This document shows positions 50,461-58,920 of a stretch of DNA of 64,000 bases, one piece after another. The position numbers were made by a program, and so were the translations under genes. The stretch spans positions 124,001-188,000 of the forward strand of contig CAISDA010000020.1 in the NCBI GenBank assembly GCA_903884005.1, given 5' to 3'. Source of the stretch: an uncultured Ignavibacteriota bacterium (GTDB taxonomy: Bacteria > Bacteroidota > Ignavibacteria > UBA10030 > UBA8401). Under the pieces are notes generated by a model. That model did not search any database, had not been told where the DNA came from, and saw only the letters and a program-made list of their open reading frames with translations. The number at the start of each line of letters is the position of its first letter. Position 1 is the stretch's first letter.

Positions 50461-51903
50461 ATGGACAAGATCGTATCGCTGGCCAAGCGCCGGGGATTTG
50501 TCTTTCAATCGAGTGAAATTTACGGCGGCCTCAACGGCTGCTGGGATTATGGTCCATTGGGCGTCGAGATGCTCAACAACCTCAAGCAGGCATGGTGGCG
50601 TTCCATGACCTTCCGCGACGATGTCGAAGGATTGGATGCCTCCATCCTCATGCACCCGCGGGTCTGGGAAGCGTCGGGGCACGTGGCTAATTTCACCGAT
50701 CCGATGGTGGACTGCAAGCAGTGCAAGTCGCGCTACCGCGTCGACGTGCTGCTGGAGGAAACATCCGTGAAGAAAAAGAAAGAAATCCTCCGCGCGCTCG
50801 AACCGGAGGCGTTCGCCGGCCAGATGCAGGACCAGAAGGTCATCGACGAATTTGCGGCCCGCGCGGCCGTGGACGAGACGGCGGCCACCATCATCCAGAA
50901 CCTCATGACATGCCCCAACTGCGGCGCGAAGCAGTCGTTCACCGCAGCGCGGCAGTTCAATTTGATGTTCAAGACCTTCGTGGGCCCGGTGGAAGACACC
51001 AACAGCGTCGTCTTCCTGCGTCCCGAAACCGCGCAGGGCATCTTTGTCAACTTTCTGAACGTGCAGAACGCGTCGCGGCAAAAAATCCCGTTCGGCATCG
51101 CGCAGATCGGCAAGGCGTTCCGCAACGAGATCAACACGAAAAACTTTTTGTTCCGCACGCGCGAGTTCGAACAAATGGAAATGCAATACTTCGTGAAGCC
51201 GGGAGAGGAAGACAAGTATTTCGAATACTGGCGCGAGCAGCGCATGCAGTGGTTCATCTCGCTCGGCATGAAGCCCGACGCTCTGCAATGGCACAAGCAC
51301 GACAAACTTGCGCATTATGCGAAAGCGGCATTCGATATCGAATATAAATTCCCGTTCGGCTGGGGAGAGATCGAAGGCATACACAGCCGCACCAATTTCG
51401 ATCTGTCGCAGCACGAAGAATTTTCGGGCAAGAGCATGCGCTACTTCGACGATCAGACCAAGGAAAAATACATCCCGTTCGTGATCGAAACATCGGCGGG
51501 CGCCAGCAGGTCGTTCATGGCATTCCTGACGGCCGCGTATACCGAAGAAATGGCGCCGACCGGAACCGGCGGCGAAGAGCAGCGTGTTGTGCTGCGTCTC
51601 CATCCGAGCCTTGCGCCCATGAAGGCGGCCGTGCTGCCTTTGGTGAACCGCGACGGCATGGACGAAATCGGGCGCAAGCTCACCACCGACCTGCAGCGGT
51701 CGTTCCGCGTTTTTTACGACGACAGCGGCGCCGTCGGCCGCCGGTATCGCCGGCAGGACGAGATCGGCACGCCGTACTGTTTCACTGTCGACTCGCAAAC
51801 GCTCACGGATCAAACTGTCACCGTGCGCGACCGCGACACGATGCAGCAGGAGCGGATCGCTCTCGATGCCGTCAAGTCGTATTTAGCAGACCGTATTCTG
51901 TAA
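50461..51903 (+). CDS. glyS: Glycyl-tRNA synthetase, one-chain (alpha2) type
   Basis: Class II aminoacyl-tRNA synthetase of about 480 residues, homologous to archaeal/eukaryotic GlyRS and not to the bacterial alpha/beta GlyQ-GlyS. It starts [26 protein letters not shown], has zinc-like cysteine knuckles ([13 protein letters not shown]), the [12 protein letters not shown] and [26 protein letters not shown] motifs, and an anticodon-binding domain at the C-terminus. The start at 50461 removes the non-homologous N-terminal stretch of the open frame at 50383. Confidence 0.95.
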   Translation: MDKIVSLAKRRGFVFQSSEIYGGLNGCWDYGPLGVEMLNNLKQAWWRSMTFRDDVEGLDASILMHPRVWEASGHVANFTDPMVDCKQCKSRYRVDVLLEETSVKKKKEILRALEPEAFAGQMQDQKVIDEFAARAAVDETAATIIQNLMTCPNCGAKQSFTAARQFNLMFKTFVGPVEDTNSVVFLRPETAQGIFVNFLNVQNASRQKIPFGIAQIGKAFRNEINTKNFLFRTREFEQMEMQYFVKPGEEDKYFEYWREQRMQWFISLGMKPDALQWHKHDKLAHYAKAAFDIEYKFPFGWGEIEGIHSRTNFDLSQHEEFSGKSMRYFDDQTKEKYIPFVIETSAGASRSFMAFLTAAYTEEMAPTGTGGEEQRVVLRLHPSLAPMKAAVLPLVNRDGMDEIGRKLTTDLQRSFRVFYDDSGAVGRRYRRQDEIGTPYCFTVDSQTLTDQTVTVRDRDTMQQERIALDAVKSYLADRIL

Positions 51904-51968
51904 TATCATCCGCCATCCGGAAGCACGGCCTCGTGTTGTTCTGCCGGATGGCGCATTATGCGCCTCCC

Positions 51969-52925
51969 ATGACGATACAGCAGATATTCATCAATCCCGC
52001 GGACGTCCGGCTGCGCGCAGGCTGGCGTATGGCCGCCTTCCTCGGCACATTCATGCTCCTCGATGCCGCGGTCATGTCGGCAGTCATTCCGCTCTTCACG
52101 CTCACGGGGATCGACCGTTCGAATGTGGTCATGCTCGGCATCACGTATTTCGTACTGTTCTGTGTCACCTGGGCCGCCTGCACGTTCCTCGAGAAACGGC
52201 CCCTGCGCTCTGTGGGACTCGGTGTGCATGACGGCACGGGGAGGGAACTCGCGCAAGGCCTTGCCCTCGGCACGATCATGATGGCGGCAATTTTCGGCTT
52301 CAATATCGCGTTCGGCTTTGCATCCTACAGCCTTAAAACCCTTTCGCTGCACGAGGTCATGGCTATGACCTCGTACTGCGTCGCGGAGTTTATGCTGGTC
52401 GCCTTCGGCGAGGAACTCCTCTTCCGAGGGTATTTGTTTCAAACATTGATCGAAGGGACCTCGAAACTGATCGCGGTGCTGCTCTTTGCCGTGTTCTTTG
52501 CCCTCCTTCATCTGGGCAACCCGGATGTCACCGTGTTTTCGCTCGTCAACATCGCCATCGCGGGCGTCTGGCTCTCGGTCGCGTATTTTAAGACGCGCGG
52601 CCTGTGGCTGCCGATCGGCCTCCATTTTTCCTGGAATTTTTTCCAGAGCCATGTGTTCGCATTCCCCGTCAGCGGTTTGAAAATGCACGACAAGCAGCTC
52701 GGCGTCCTCTACGATAACGGCCCTTCGTGGCTCACCGGCGGCGCATTCGGTCCCGAAGGCGGCGCCCTTGCGACCGTTGTGCTCATTGCGGGAACTCTGC
52801 TGATCTGGTACGCGCCGCAGTTCACTGTCTCTGCCGCCGCGTGGGCACCCGGCCCCGTTCCCGAAGCGGGCCAGATTCTGTCGGCGGAGGCAGCGTATAC
52901 TCCATTTACCGATGAGACGATTTGA
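51969..52925 (+). CDS. CPBP-family intramembrane metalloprotease
   Basis: Multi-span membrane protein (about 8 segments) with the CPBP/Rce1-like motifs: FGEELLFRGYLFQTL (motif 1, EExxxR), FALLHLGNP (motif 2) and GLHFSWNFFQSHVF (motif 3). These are the predicted glutamate and histidine active-site residues. From the ATG at 51969 (MTIQQIFINPADVRL) the length is 318. Function is unknown; bacterial members include immunity or processing proteases. It lies 65 bp after glyS. Confidence 0.9.
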   Translation: MTIQQIFINPADVRLRAGWRMAAFLGTFMLLDAAVMSAVIPLFTLTGIDRSNVVMLGITYFVLFCVTWAACTFLEKRPLRSVGLGVHDGTGRELAQGLALGTIMMAAIFGFNIAFGFASYSLKTLSLHEVMAMTSYCVAEFMLVAFGEELLFRGYLFQTLIEGTSKLIAVLLFAVFFALLHLGNPDVTVFSLVNIAIAGVWLSVAYFKTRGLWLPIGLHFSWNFFQSHVFAFPVSGLKMHDKQLGVLYDNGPSWLTGGAFGPEGGALATVVLIAGTLLIWYAPQFTVSAAAWAPGPVPEAGQILSAEAAYTPFTDETI

Positions 52926-53007
52926 AAATTAAAACGCAGCGCTTACCTAACATACGCGCAGTGCTATGTCCGATGTAATGCACGACGACACCGAAAAAAT
53001 TGAATCA

Positions 53008-54165
53008 ATGATGAAATATTTTGTCGTGCTCCTGCTCGTTCTTTTGGCCGGAGTATCGCAGGCACGCGCGCAGTGGATCTCGGATCCGGAGTACGAAGTG
53101 CACGCACAGCGCGGGATCGCATCGGTGTATAATCTGGAATTCGACAAGGCGGAAACCGAATTCCAATGGTTAACGGCGAAGTATCCCAGTCACCCCTCGG
53201 GGAAATTTTTTCTGGCAATGGTGGACTGGTCGCGCATTGTGTTGGACATCGATAACGAATCGTTCGACGAGCGTTTTATCGCCAAACTGGATGATGTCAT
53301 CGATATGTGCGATGAGATGCTCGACAAGAATGAAGACGATGTGGCCGCGCTGTTTTTTAAAGGCGGCGCCCTCGGCTTTCGCGGCCGCCTCTATGCGCAC
53401 CGCGGGAGCTGGATGAAGGCCGCCAACGACGGGCGCCGGGCTCTCCCCATCGTTCAGCGTGCGTATAAGATCGCGCCGGATAATTACGATATATTGCTCG
53501 GCATTGGAATTTATAATTATTACGCCGAAGTTATTCCCGAACAGTATCCCGTTGTGAAACCGCTCATGATTTTTTTCCCGAGCGGGAACCGCACAAAAGG
53601 CATTGCACAGCTGATCCAGGCGGGGCTCCATGCAAAGTACGCCGGCCCCGAAGCAAATTATTTTCTCCTTCAGCTGTACTATTCCTATGAGAAGGACTTC
53701 GCCAAGGGCATCGAGATCGGCCGTGCGCTGATGGACCGTTATCCGAAAAACGTGATGATGCACCGGTATCTCGGCCGCTGCAGTATCAGCCTCTCGCGAT
53801 GGTCCGACACACGGGATGTGTTTCGCGAGATCCTCGATCGCTGCGCCAAGGGTTGGATCGGATACGGCGAGAACTGCGAACGCGAAGCGTTTTACTATCT
53901 CGGTGTGAGCGAAATGAATCTCGCACTCCACACCGAAGCTCTGCAGCATTTGTTCCAGTGCGACCAACTCTGCCGCCGCCTCGACAGTAAAAAAGAATCC
54001 GGGTTCATGGCCCTTGCAAATTTAAAGATCGGCATGATCTACGATATGCAGATGAGACGGGACGATGCCGTCGGGCAATATCACAAGGTCCTGAAGATGA
54101 AGAAATACGAAAATTCATACGATCTGGCTGAACGCTACCTGGCTGCGCCGTGCGTCAAACCGTGA
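53008..54165 (+). CDS. Secreted TPR-like protein, unknown function
   Basis: From the ATG at 53008 (MMKYFVVLLLVLLAGVSQARAQ) a signal peptide is clear. The mature part is helical with TPR-type pairs, for example RGIASVYNLEFDKAETEFQWLTAKYPSHP, ILLGIGIYNYYAEVIPEQYP and NLKIGMIYDMQMRRDDAVGQYHKVL. Several cysteines occur late (CDQLCRRLD). It is likely a periplasmic or outer-membrane-associated TPR protein. No partner is evident; ZIP transporter and PorQ follow. Confidence 0.8.
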   Translation: MMKYFVVLLLVLLAGVSQARAQWISDPEYEVHAQRGIASVYNLEFDKAETEFQWLTAKYPSHPSGKFFLAMVDWSRIVLDIDNESFDERFIAKLDDVIDMCDEMLDKNEDDVAALFFKGGALGFRGRLYAHRGSWMKAANDGRRALPIVQRAYKIAPDNYDILLGIGIYNYYAEVIPEQYPVVKPLMIFFPSGNRTKGIAQLIQAGLHAKYAGPEANYFLLQLYYSYEKDFAKGIEIGRALMDRYPKNVMMHRYLGRCSISLSRWSDTRDVFREILDRCAKGWIGYGENCEREAFYYLGVSEMNLALHTEALQHLFQCDQLCRRLDSKKESGFMALANLKIGMIYDMQMRRDDAVGQYHKVLKMKKYENSYDLAERYLAAPCVKP

Positions 54166-54207
54166 CGATGGTGCCGGCGCGGGGAATTTTCATAGAATAC
54201 ATACCGC

Positions 54208-54963
54208 ATGAAGCAGACTCTTATCATCATCGCCGCCGGACTCCTCGCCTCCGCGGCCGAAATCGTCGGCGGCAGCCTGGTCGTGCTCAAAAGCACCATG
54301 CCGAAAAAGATCCAGGAATATCTGCTCGCGCTCGGGGCGGGCTTCCTGATGTCGCTCGTGATCGTCGAGCTGATCCCCGAAAGCATTGCGGGCATCGGCA
54401 CATCGGCGCCCATTTGGATACTCCTCGGATTCAGCGTCATTCACCTCGTGGAACACACCATCGTTGGGCATTTGCATTTTGGCGAAGAGACGCATGACGA
54501 GGTCATGATCTCGAAGGTGGCGAGTTATTCGGCATTCGGCGGTTTGTTCATCCACGCGTTCTTCGACGGCCTGGCCATCTCGGCCGGTATGCTCTATAAT
54601 TTCCAACTGGGGGTGATGATCTTCTTCGCCATCCTGCTCCATAAGTTTCCCGAGGGACTGACGATCGCCTCGATCATGCTGGCGGCGCACCATCCCAAGA
54701 AGACGGCGCTCCTTGCATCGGCAGGCATCGGCCTGAGCACAATGCTGGGCATCCTGATGATCTTCTTTCTGAAGAATGTCGACGCGCAGGTCACCGGATT
54801 TGCCTTCGCGTTTTCGGCGGGTTCGGCGCTGTATGTGGGCGCCAGCGATTTGATCCCCGAGATCAATCACTCGCACAATCGCGTGATCCCGGTGTTCGTG
54901 TTCGTGGGCATGCTGCTGTTTTATATGAGCGCGATGCTCGTCAAGGCGCTGGTGGGTGCGTAA
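54208..54963 (+). CDS. ZIP-family divalent metal transporter
   Basis: A 251-residue inner-membrane protein with about 8 spans. The two metal-binding helices are clear: FIHAFFDGLAISAG (TM4) and LHKFPEGLTIASIML (TM5), the HxxxD/HxxPEG pattern of ZIP proteins. A histidine/acidic loop (EHTIVGHLHFGEETHDE) lies in the middle. Zinc, iron or manganese uptake is likely. It converges with porQ, with only 16 bp between stops. Confidence 0.92.
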   Translation: MKQTLIIIAAGLLASAAEIVGGSLVVLKSTMPKKIQEYLLALGAGFLMSLVIVELIPESIAGIGTSAPIWILLGFSVIHLVEHTIVGHLHFGEETHDEVMISKVASYSAFGGLFIHAFFDGLAISAGMLYNFQLGVMIFFAILLHKFPEGLTIASIMLAAHHPKKTALLASAGIGLSTMLGILMIFFLKNVDAQVTGFAFAFSAGSALYVGASDLIPEINHSHNRVIPVFVFVGMLLFYMSAMLVKALVGA

Positions 54964-54979
54964 GAGCACGGTGCTGCTG

Positions 54980-55924
54980 TCACAAATTGATTCCCACGGT
55001 GATTCTGCTGAGACTGCCGATGTCGCCGAGCGACGAATAGGCGTAGTCGAAGCGCAATTTTTCAAGAGCGATCCCGCCCCCGAACGACAAGCCCGCCATC
55101 CCCGCCGATGTTCCGATCTTCAACTCGCGGCGCCGCTCGTTGCTGTACCCGGCGCGGAATTGTACCGCCTTGCCCAGCTGCAGTTCGCCGCCGAACGAAA
55201 ATTGTTTGAAGTGATCCCCGAACGCCTCCTGCTTGTCCGTCAGTTTGTGGAACGTAAAACTCAACAGGAACGGAAGATGCTGCGGCTTGATCGTCGCGCC
55301 GATCGTGACGTCCAGCGGAAGGGGTTCCTTGGTGCCGTCATACGTGGAAAGCTGCGTGCCGACATTCGTGGCGCTGGCTCCCAGCGTCACCGGATTGTTG
55401 CCGGGAAGAACGTAAACGACGCCGATGTCGCCGGCCGCTCCCGTCGATGAATAGTCCGCGATGGATGAATGAATGAACTTTGCCGTCACGCCGCAATACA
55501 GATTGTCGTCCAACTCCCGCGCCATGCTGACGGAGAATGCCAGGTCGGATGCCCCGAATGTGCCCAGATACGTCCCATTGTTGTCGTATCGGTCCATCGT
55601 GCCGTACGTGTAATACTGAACGCCCGCATGCATCATGCCGACGCCTTCCACATTCTGATTGTACGAGGCGAATCCCGAATTGATGCCCTCGAGATGTCTC
55701 GCATACCCGAAGGATGCCTGACTCTCCTTGACTGTTGCAAGTGCCGCCGGATTATAAAATACGGCTGACGGATCGTTAAGGACAGAGACAAAACTTCCGC
55801 CCATCGCTGCGGCCCGCGCGCTGACATCGTTGCGTAAAAATTCGTACGTCGTGGTTTGGGCTTTCAGCAATCCCGCCATGCAGGCGAGCATGCAGCACAG
55901 CAGTATGTTCAGACGCATTCCCAT
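54980..55924 (-). CDS. porQ: PorQ-like type IX secretion outer-membrane protein
   Basis: A 314-residue outer-membrane beta-barrel protein of the PorV/PorQ/FadL-like group. The ATG at 55924 is chosen because AAAGGA lies about 8 bases upstream on the minus strand; the track start at 56014 is upstream of that. A signal peptide (LNILLCCMLACMAGLLKAQ) leads to TYEFLRNDVSARAAAMGGSFVSVLNDPSAVFYNPAAL, the PorQ/PorV opening. PorQ and PorV shuttle T9SS cargo to the attachment complex. Three T9SS cargos occur in this window, which supports the call. Confidence 0.8.
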   Translation of the reverse strand: MGMRLNILLCCMLACMAGLLKAQTTTYEFLRNDVSARAAAMGGSFVSVLNDPSAVFYNPAALATVKESQASFGYARHLEGINSGFASYNQNVEGVGMMHAGVQYYTYGTMDRYDNNGTYLGTFGASDLAFSVSMARELDDNLYCGVTAKFIHSSIADYSSTGAAGDIGVVYVLPGNNPVTLGASATNVGTQLSTYDGTKEPLPLDVTIGATIKPQHLPFLLSFTFHKLTDKQEAFGDHFKQFSFGGELQLGKAVQFRAGYSNERRRELKIGTSAGMAGLSFGGGIALEKLRFDYAYSSLGDIGSLSRITVGINL

Positions 55925-56065
55925 GCAGTCGATCCTTTCAAAACGTGATAGTACATTCCTGTAAAAGTTACCATATTCGATGCCGAAAAACAAGAATGCT
56001 TTCATCTCAATCAAATTATTTCTATTTTCGTATCACGACAATTCAATTCAATAGATGGCGCAATC

Positions 56066-57754
56066 ATGAAGCGAACATTCACTGTCTCTGCCGTTGCCGC
56101 GCTGTGTGCTCTTCTCCTGTGGGGGTGCGCGGGCCAGCAGGCACCCGAAGGCGGCCCCGTAGACACGGAACCGCCCGAGATCATTTCCACATACCCCGCG
56201 CCGAATACCGTCGACTATCGGGACAAACGCATCGCCTTCGAGTTCAGCGAATATGTCGACCGCCGTTCCGTGGAAGATGCGGTCTTCATCTCTCCGTTCC
56301 TGAGCGATATCGAATTCCAATGGAGCGGCCGCGAAGTTGAAATTCTGTTTCACGATGCGCTGAAATCGGCGACGACGTATGTGATCACCATCGGCACCGA
56401 TGTCAAAGACATCCATAACAATCGGATGGCGCGCGCCTTTACGGCCGCATTCTCCACCGGCAGCGTCATCGACCGCGGCTCCATCGCAGGCAAAGTGTTC
56501 GATCAAAAACCCGACGGCGTCATGATCTTCGCATACCGCCTGAACGGGATCCGTCCTGATACGCTGAACCCGTCGACGCTGAAACCCGACTATATCAATC
56601 AGACCGGCCGCAGCGGCACATACGCTCTCACGCATCTCGCCTTCGGCACGTATCGGCTCTATGCCATCCGCGACGAATATCATGATCTTCTCTACAATCC
56701 TGAGGTCGACGCCGCCGGAACACTGACGCACGATGTCGAATTGACACCGCGCGACTCGCTGCAGACGGACTGCAATTTTACGATCGCGATTGAAGATACG
56801 TCCGCTCCGCGCCTCTTCACCGCCGATGCGCCCGATGCGCGGCATCTCGTGCTCAAGTTCAACGAGCCTCTCGATACGGCGTATATCGCACCCGGCATGT
56901 TTTCCATTGTCGATACGCTCTCCGGGCGCCCGCTGGCCGTAACGCGCGCCTTCATCACCGATCCGTCGCTGCCGACTTCCGTGACGCTCTTCACCGCGAC
57001 GCAGGAAAAGGACGCAGGCTATCGTGTGTCGGTGGACGGCGTGGTCGACCGCGCTGCACATGCTGTCTCCGCACTTGCGCGCGCATTGCCGTTCCGAGGC
57101 TCCGATACACCGGATACGACGGCGCCGCATCTGCTCATGACAACGCTGCGCGACACCACTGCGCGCATCTTCGTTGGCGCCGATTTCCGATTCGATTTTT
57201 CCGATGCGCTGTCTCCCTCCGTTGACCATGCATTCGCATTCATACGGGGCGATACGGCGGACGTTCCCTTCACGCTGCTGCATTCATCGAGTGCGGGCGT
57301 GACGCTGACACCCGTACGCGAGCTTCTTCCCAAAGCCCGCTATGCGGTCCGGCTGCGCATGGATTCGGTCAGGAGCATGTCCGGACGCGGACTGAGAGAC
57401 AGCCTGCGTGTCTTTCATTATACAACGATCGATCCGGATAATTTCAGCAGCATCGACGGCGCCGTGCTGAATCCGATGTTCGCCGATACATCGACGGTCA
57501 TCGCTGAAGCGTTGACTGTTGTGGAAAAACCGGGGAAGGTGCCGCGTTGCGTGGTCGGAAAGGATAAGTCGTTTTCGTTTCCGTTATTGCAAGAGGGATT
57601 GTACTCGATCCGCGTATTCAGCGATCATAACAGGAATGGACAACTCGATGCCGGGCACGTCTTCCCGTTCAGGGCGTCTGAACCGTTCGTTATCGGCCGC
57701 GATACGATAAAAGTGCGCGCCCGCTGGCCTGTTGAAGGCGTCGTCATTCGATGA
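56066..57754 (+). CDS. Ig-like (Big_5-type) domain lipoprotein
   Basis: A 562-residue lipoprotein: the signal ends LLLWGC, a lipobox. The N-terminal domain is a bacterial Ig-like fold (EPPEIISTYPAPNTVDYRDKRIAFEFSEYVDRRSVEDAV) of the SbsA/Big_5 type, and further Ig-like and carboxypeptidase-regulatory-like segments follow (SGTYALTHLAFGTYRLYAI; GLYSIRVFSDHNRNGQLDAG). Very similar lipoproteins are common in Bacteroidota, where their role is unknown. It is divergent from porQ across about 140 bp. Confidence 0.82.
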   Translation: MKRTFTVSAVAALCALLLWGCAGQQAPEGGPVDTEPPEIISTYPAPNTVDYRDKRIAFEFSEYVDRRSVEDAVFISPFLSDIEFQWSGREVEILFHDALKSATTYVITIGTDVKDIHNNRMARAFTAAFSTGSVIDRGSIAGKVFDQKPDGVMIFAYRLNGIRPDTLNPSTLKPDYINQTGRSGTYALTHLAFGTYRLYAIRDEYHDLLYNPEVDAAGTLTHDVELTPRDSLQTDCNFTIAIEDTSAPRLFTADAPDARHLVLKFNEPLDTAYIAPGMFSIVDTLSGRPLAVTRAFITDPSLPTSVTLFTATQEKDAGYRVSVDGVVDRAAHAVSALARALPFRGSDTPDTTAPHLLMTTLRDTTARIFVGADFRFDFSDALSPSVDHAFAFIRGDTADVPFTLLHSSSAGVTLTPVRELLPKARYAVRLRMDSVRSMSGRGLRDSLRVFHYTTIDPDNFSSIDGAVLNPMFADTSTVIAEALTVVEKPGKVPRCVVGKDKSFSFPLLQEGLYSIRVFSDHNRNGQLDAGHVFPFRASEPFVIGRDTIKVRARWPVEGVVIR

Positions 57755-57791
57755 GCCCATGCGGCACGGCCTGCGCCAAGCGCCGGGACGT

Positions 57792-58355
57792 TCACCGTGC
57801 AAGCGCACTGTCGATCATCTGGGGCAGGGGCATGCGAGGAGGCAGATGCAGAATCACCCTGTCCGGAACCAGCCATGCGCCCGGATATCCTTTCGATTGG
57901 ACCTGCTCCAGCGCTCTTTTTGCTTCAGACCGCGATTGAAAGTCACCGATCCTCACCCGATACGTCGGTGAATCGAACATCACATATACCCACCACGTAT
58001 CAAATGCCGCAAGCAGCGCATTGCGCACCGATGCCGATTCCTCGTAACTGTTCGTATTGATCGCCTGGACGCGGAACCCTTGAACCGTCTCGGGCGCCGC
58101 AGCGGTGACATGGTTCACATAGACAGGCGCATGCGCCGCCGATGCAGGGAGCTGGACAGGCGCATCGTATGTGGATGGACGGAAGGAGCGCTCGTAGAAG
58201 AGTATCTTCTCGGCGCGCCTCGAAAGTGAATCGCCTGGCGCGCCCGGCGCTGCGTGTGCGATGGCGGCATCCGGCTCCATTACCGCCGCTCCACAGAGTG
58301 CCGCGCCTGCGGCAAGAGCGAGGACCGCAGCGATATGCCGTACATGGCGTGTCAT
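57792..58355 (-). CDS. SPOR-domain protein, secreted
   Basis: From the ATG at 58355 (MTRHVRHIAAVLALAAG) it has a signal peptide and a C-terminal SPOR domain (QGFRVQAINTNSYEESASVRNALLAAF; YRVRIGDFQSRSEAKRAL). SPOR domains bind denuded glycan strands at division sites. The ATG overlaps the stop of the upstream SPOR lipoprotein (ATGA), which fixes this start over the track start at 58376. It converges with the Ig-like lipoprotein gene. Confidence 0.82.
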   Translation of the reverse strand: MTRHVRHIAAVLALAAGAALCGAAVMEPDAAIAHAAPGAPGDSLSRRAEKILFYERSFRPSTYDAPVQLPASAAHAPVYVNHVTAAAPETVQGFRVQAINTNSYEESASVRNALLAAFDTWWVYVMFDSPTYRVRIGDFQSRSEAKRALEQVQSKGYPGAWLVPDRVILHLPPRMPLPQMIDSALAR

Positions 58356-58879
58356 TCGGTTCTCCGTACGACCCACGCGTGCTCATACTCCTTCGGAAAT
58401 TGCTCCTTCATCTTCGCGGCAAATTTCAGCGCTTCGCGCTGTGTGGCAAATTTTCCTATGAATACCCTGTAGAGTTTCAAGGCATCGTCGAAGACGAGCG
58501 ACGCCGGTGCGTTGTATCGTTTCCCGAGCACGGCTTTCGCCCGCAGCGCGTTGGTCTCTGCTTTGAATGCTCCGATCTGCACACCGAATGATGTCGCCGC
58601 CGGTGCGCGCCGCTGCACGATGACCGGAGTATGTTCGGGACGGCGGTTCTTCTGAGCCGATTCTACTTCGATGGTGTCTTCTTTTGTTGTGAATCCCTGC
58701 CTGTTCGTCTGCCCGGACACGGCCGGCATCACGGCAGGGGGAACGACGGTTGTCGTATCCTGCCTGACGGCGGACTGTTTCTGGTCTTCGTCACCGAGTT
58801 CACTCGATGCAGTGCATCCGCCGAGCAGCGCGCTCACGATGAGCGCACACACGTACAGCATAACCGGTTGTGACTTCAT
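58352..58879 (-). CDS. SPOR-domain lipoprotein
   Basis: From the ATG at 58879 (MKSQPVMLYVCALIVSALLGGC) the signal ends in a lipobox LGGC. After a low-complexity linker comes a SPOR domain (SFGVQIGAFKAETNALRAKAVLGK; KLYRVFIGKFATQREALKFAAKM). It is probably anchored in the envelope and binds septal peptidoglycan. It is translationally coupled to the second SPOR protein. The longer track ORF to 58999 would run into the aldehyde dehydrogenase gene and is rejected. Confidence 0.85.
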   Translation of the reverse strand: MKSQPVMLYVCALIVSALLGGCTASSELGDEDQKQSAVRQDTTTVVPPAVMPAVSGQTNRQGFTTKEDTIEVESAQKNRRPEHTPVIVQRRAPAATSFGVQIGAFKAETNALRAKAVLGKRYNAPASLVFDDALKLYRVFIGKFATQREALKFAAKMKEQFPKEYEHAWVVRRTE

Positions 58880-58920
58880 AAGTGTTGTCCGTATGATTCC
58901 CGCATAAATCCATGATGATG

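Noticed and set aside
50329-51813. 494-residue minus-strand ORF opposite glyS
   Set aside because: Shadow of a conserved synthetase; composition typical of antisense GC-rich frames.
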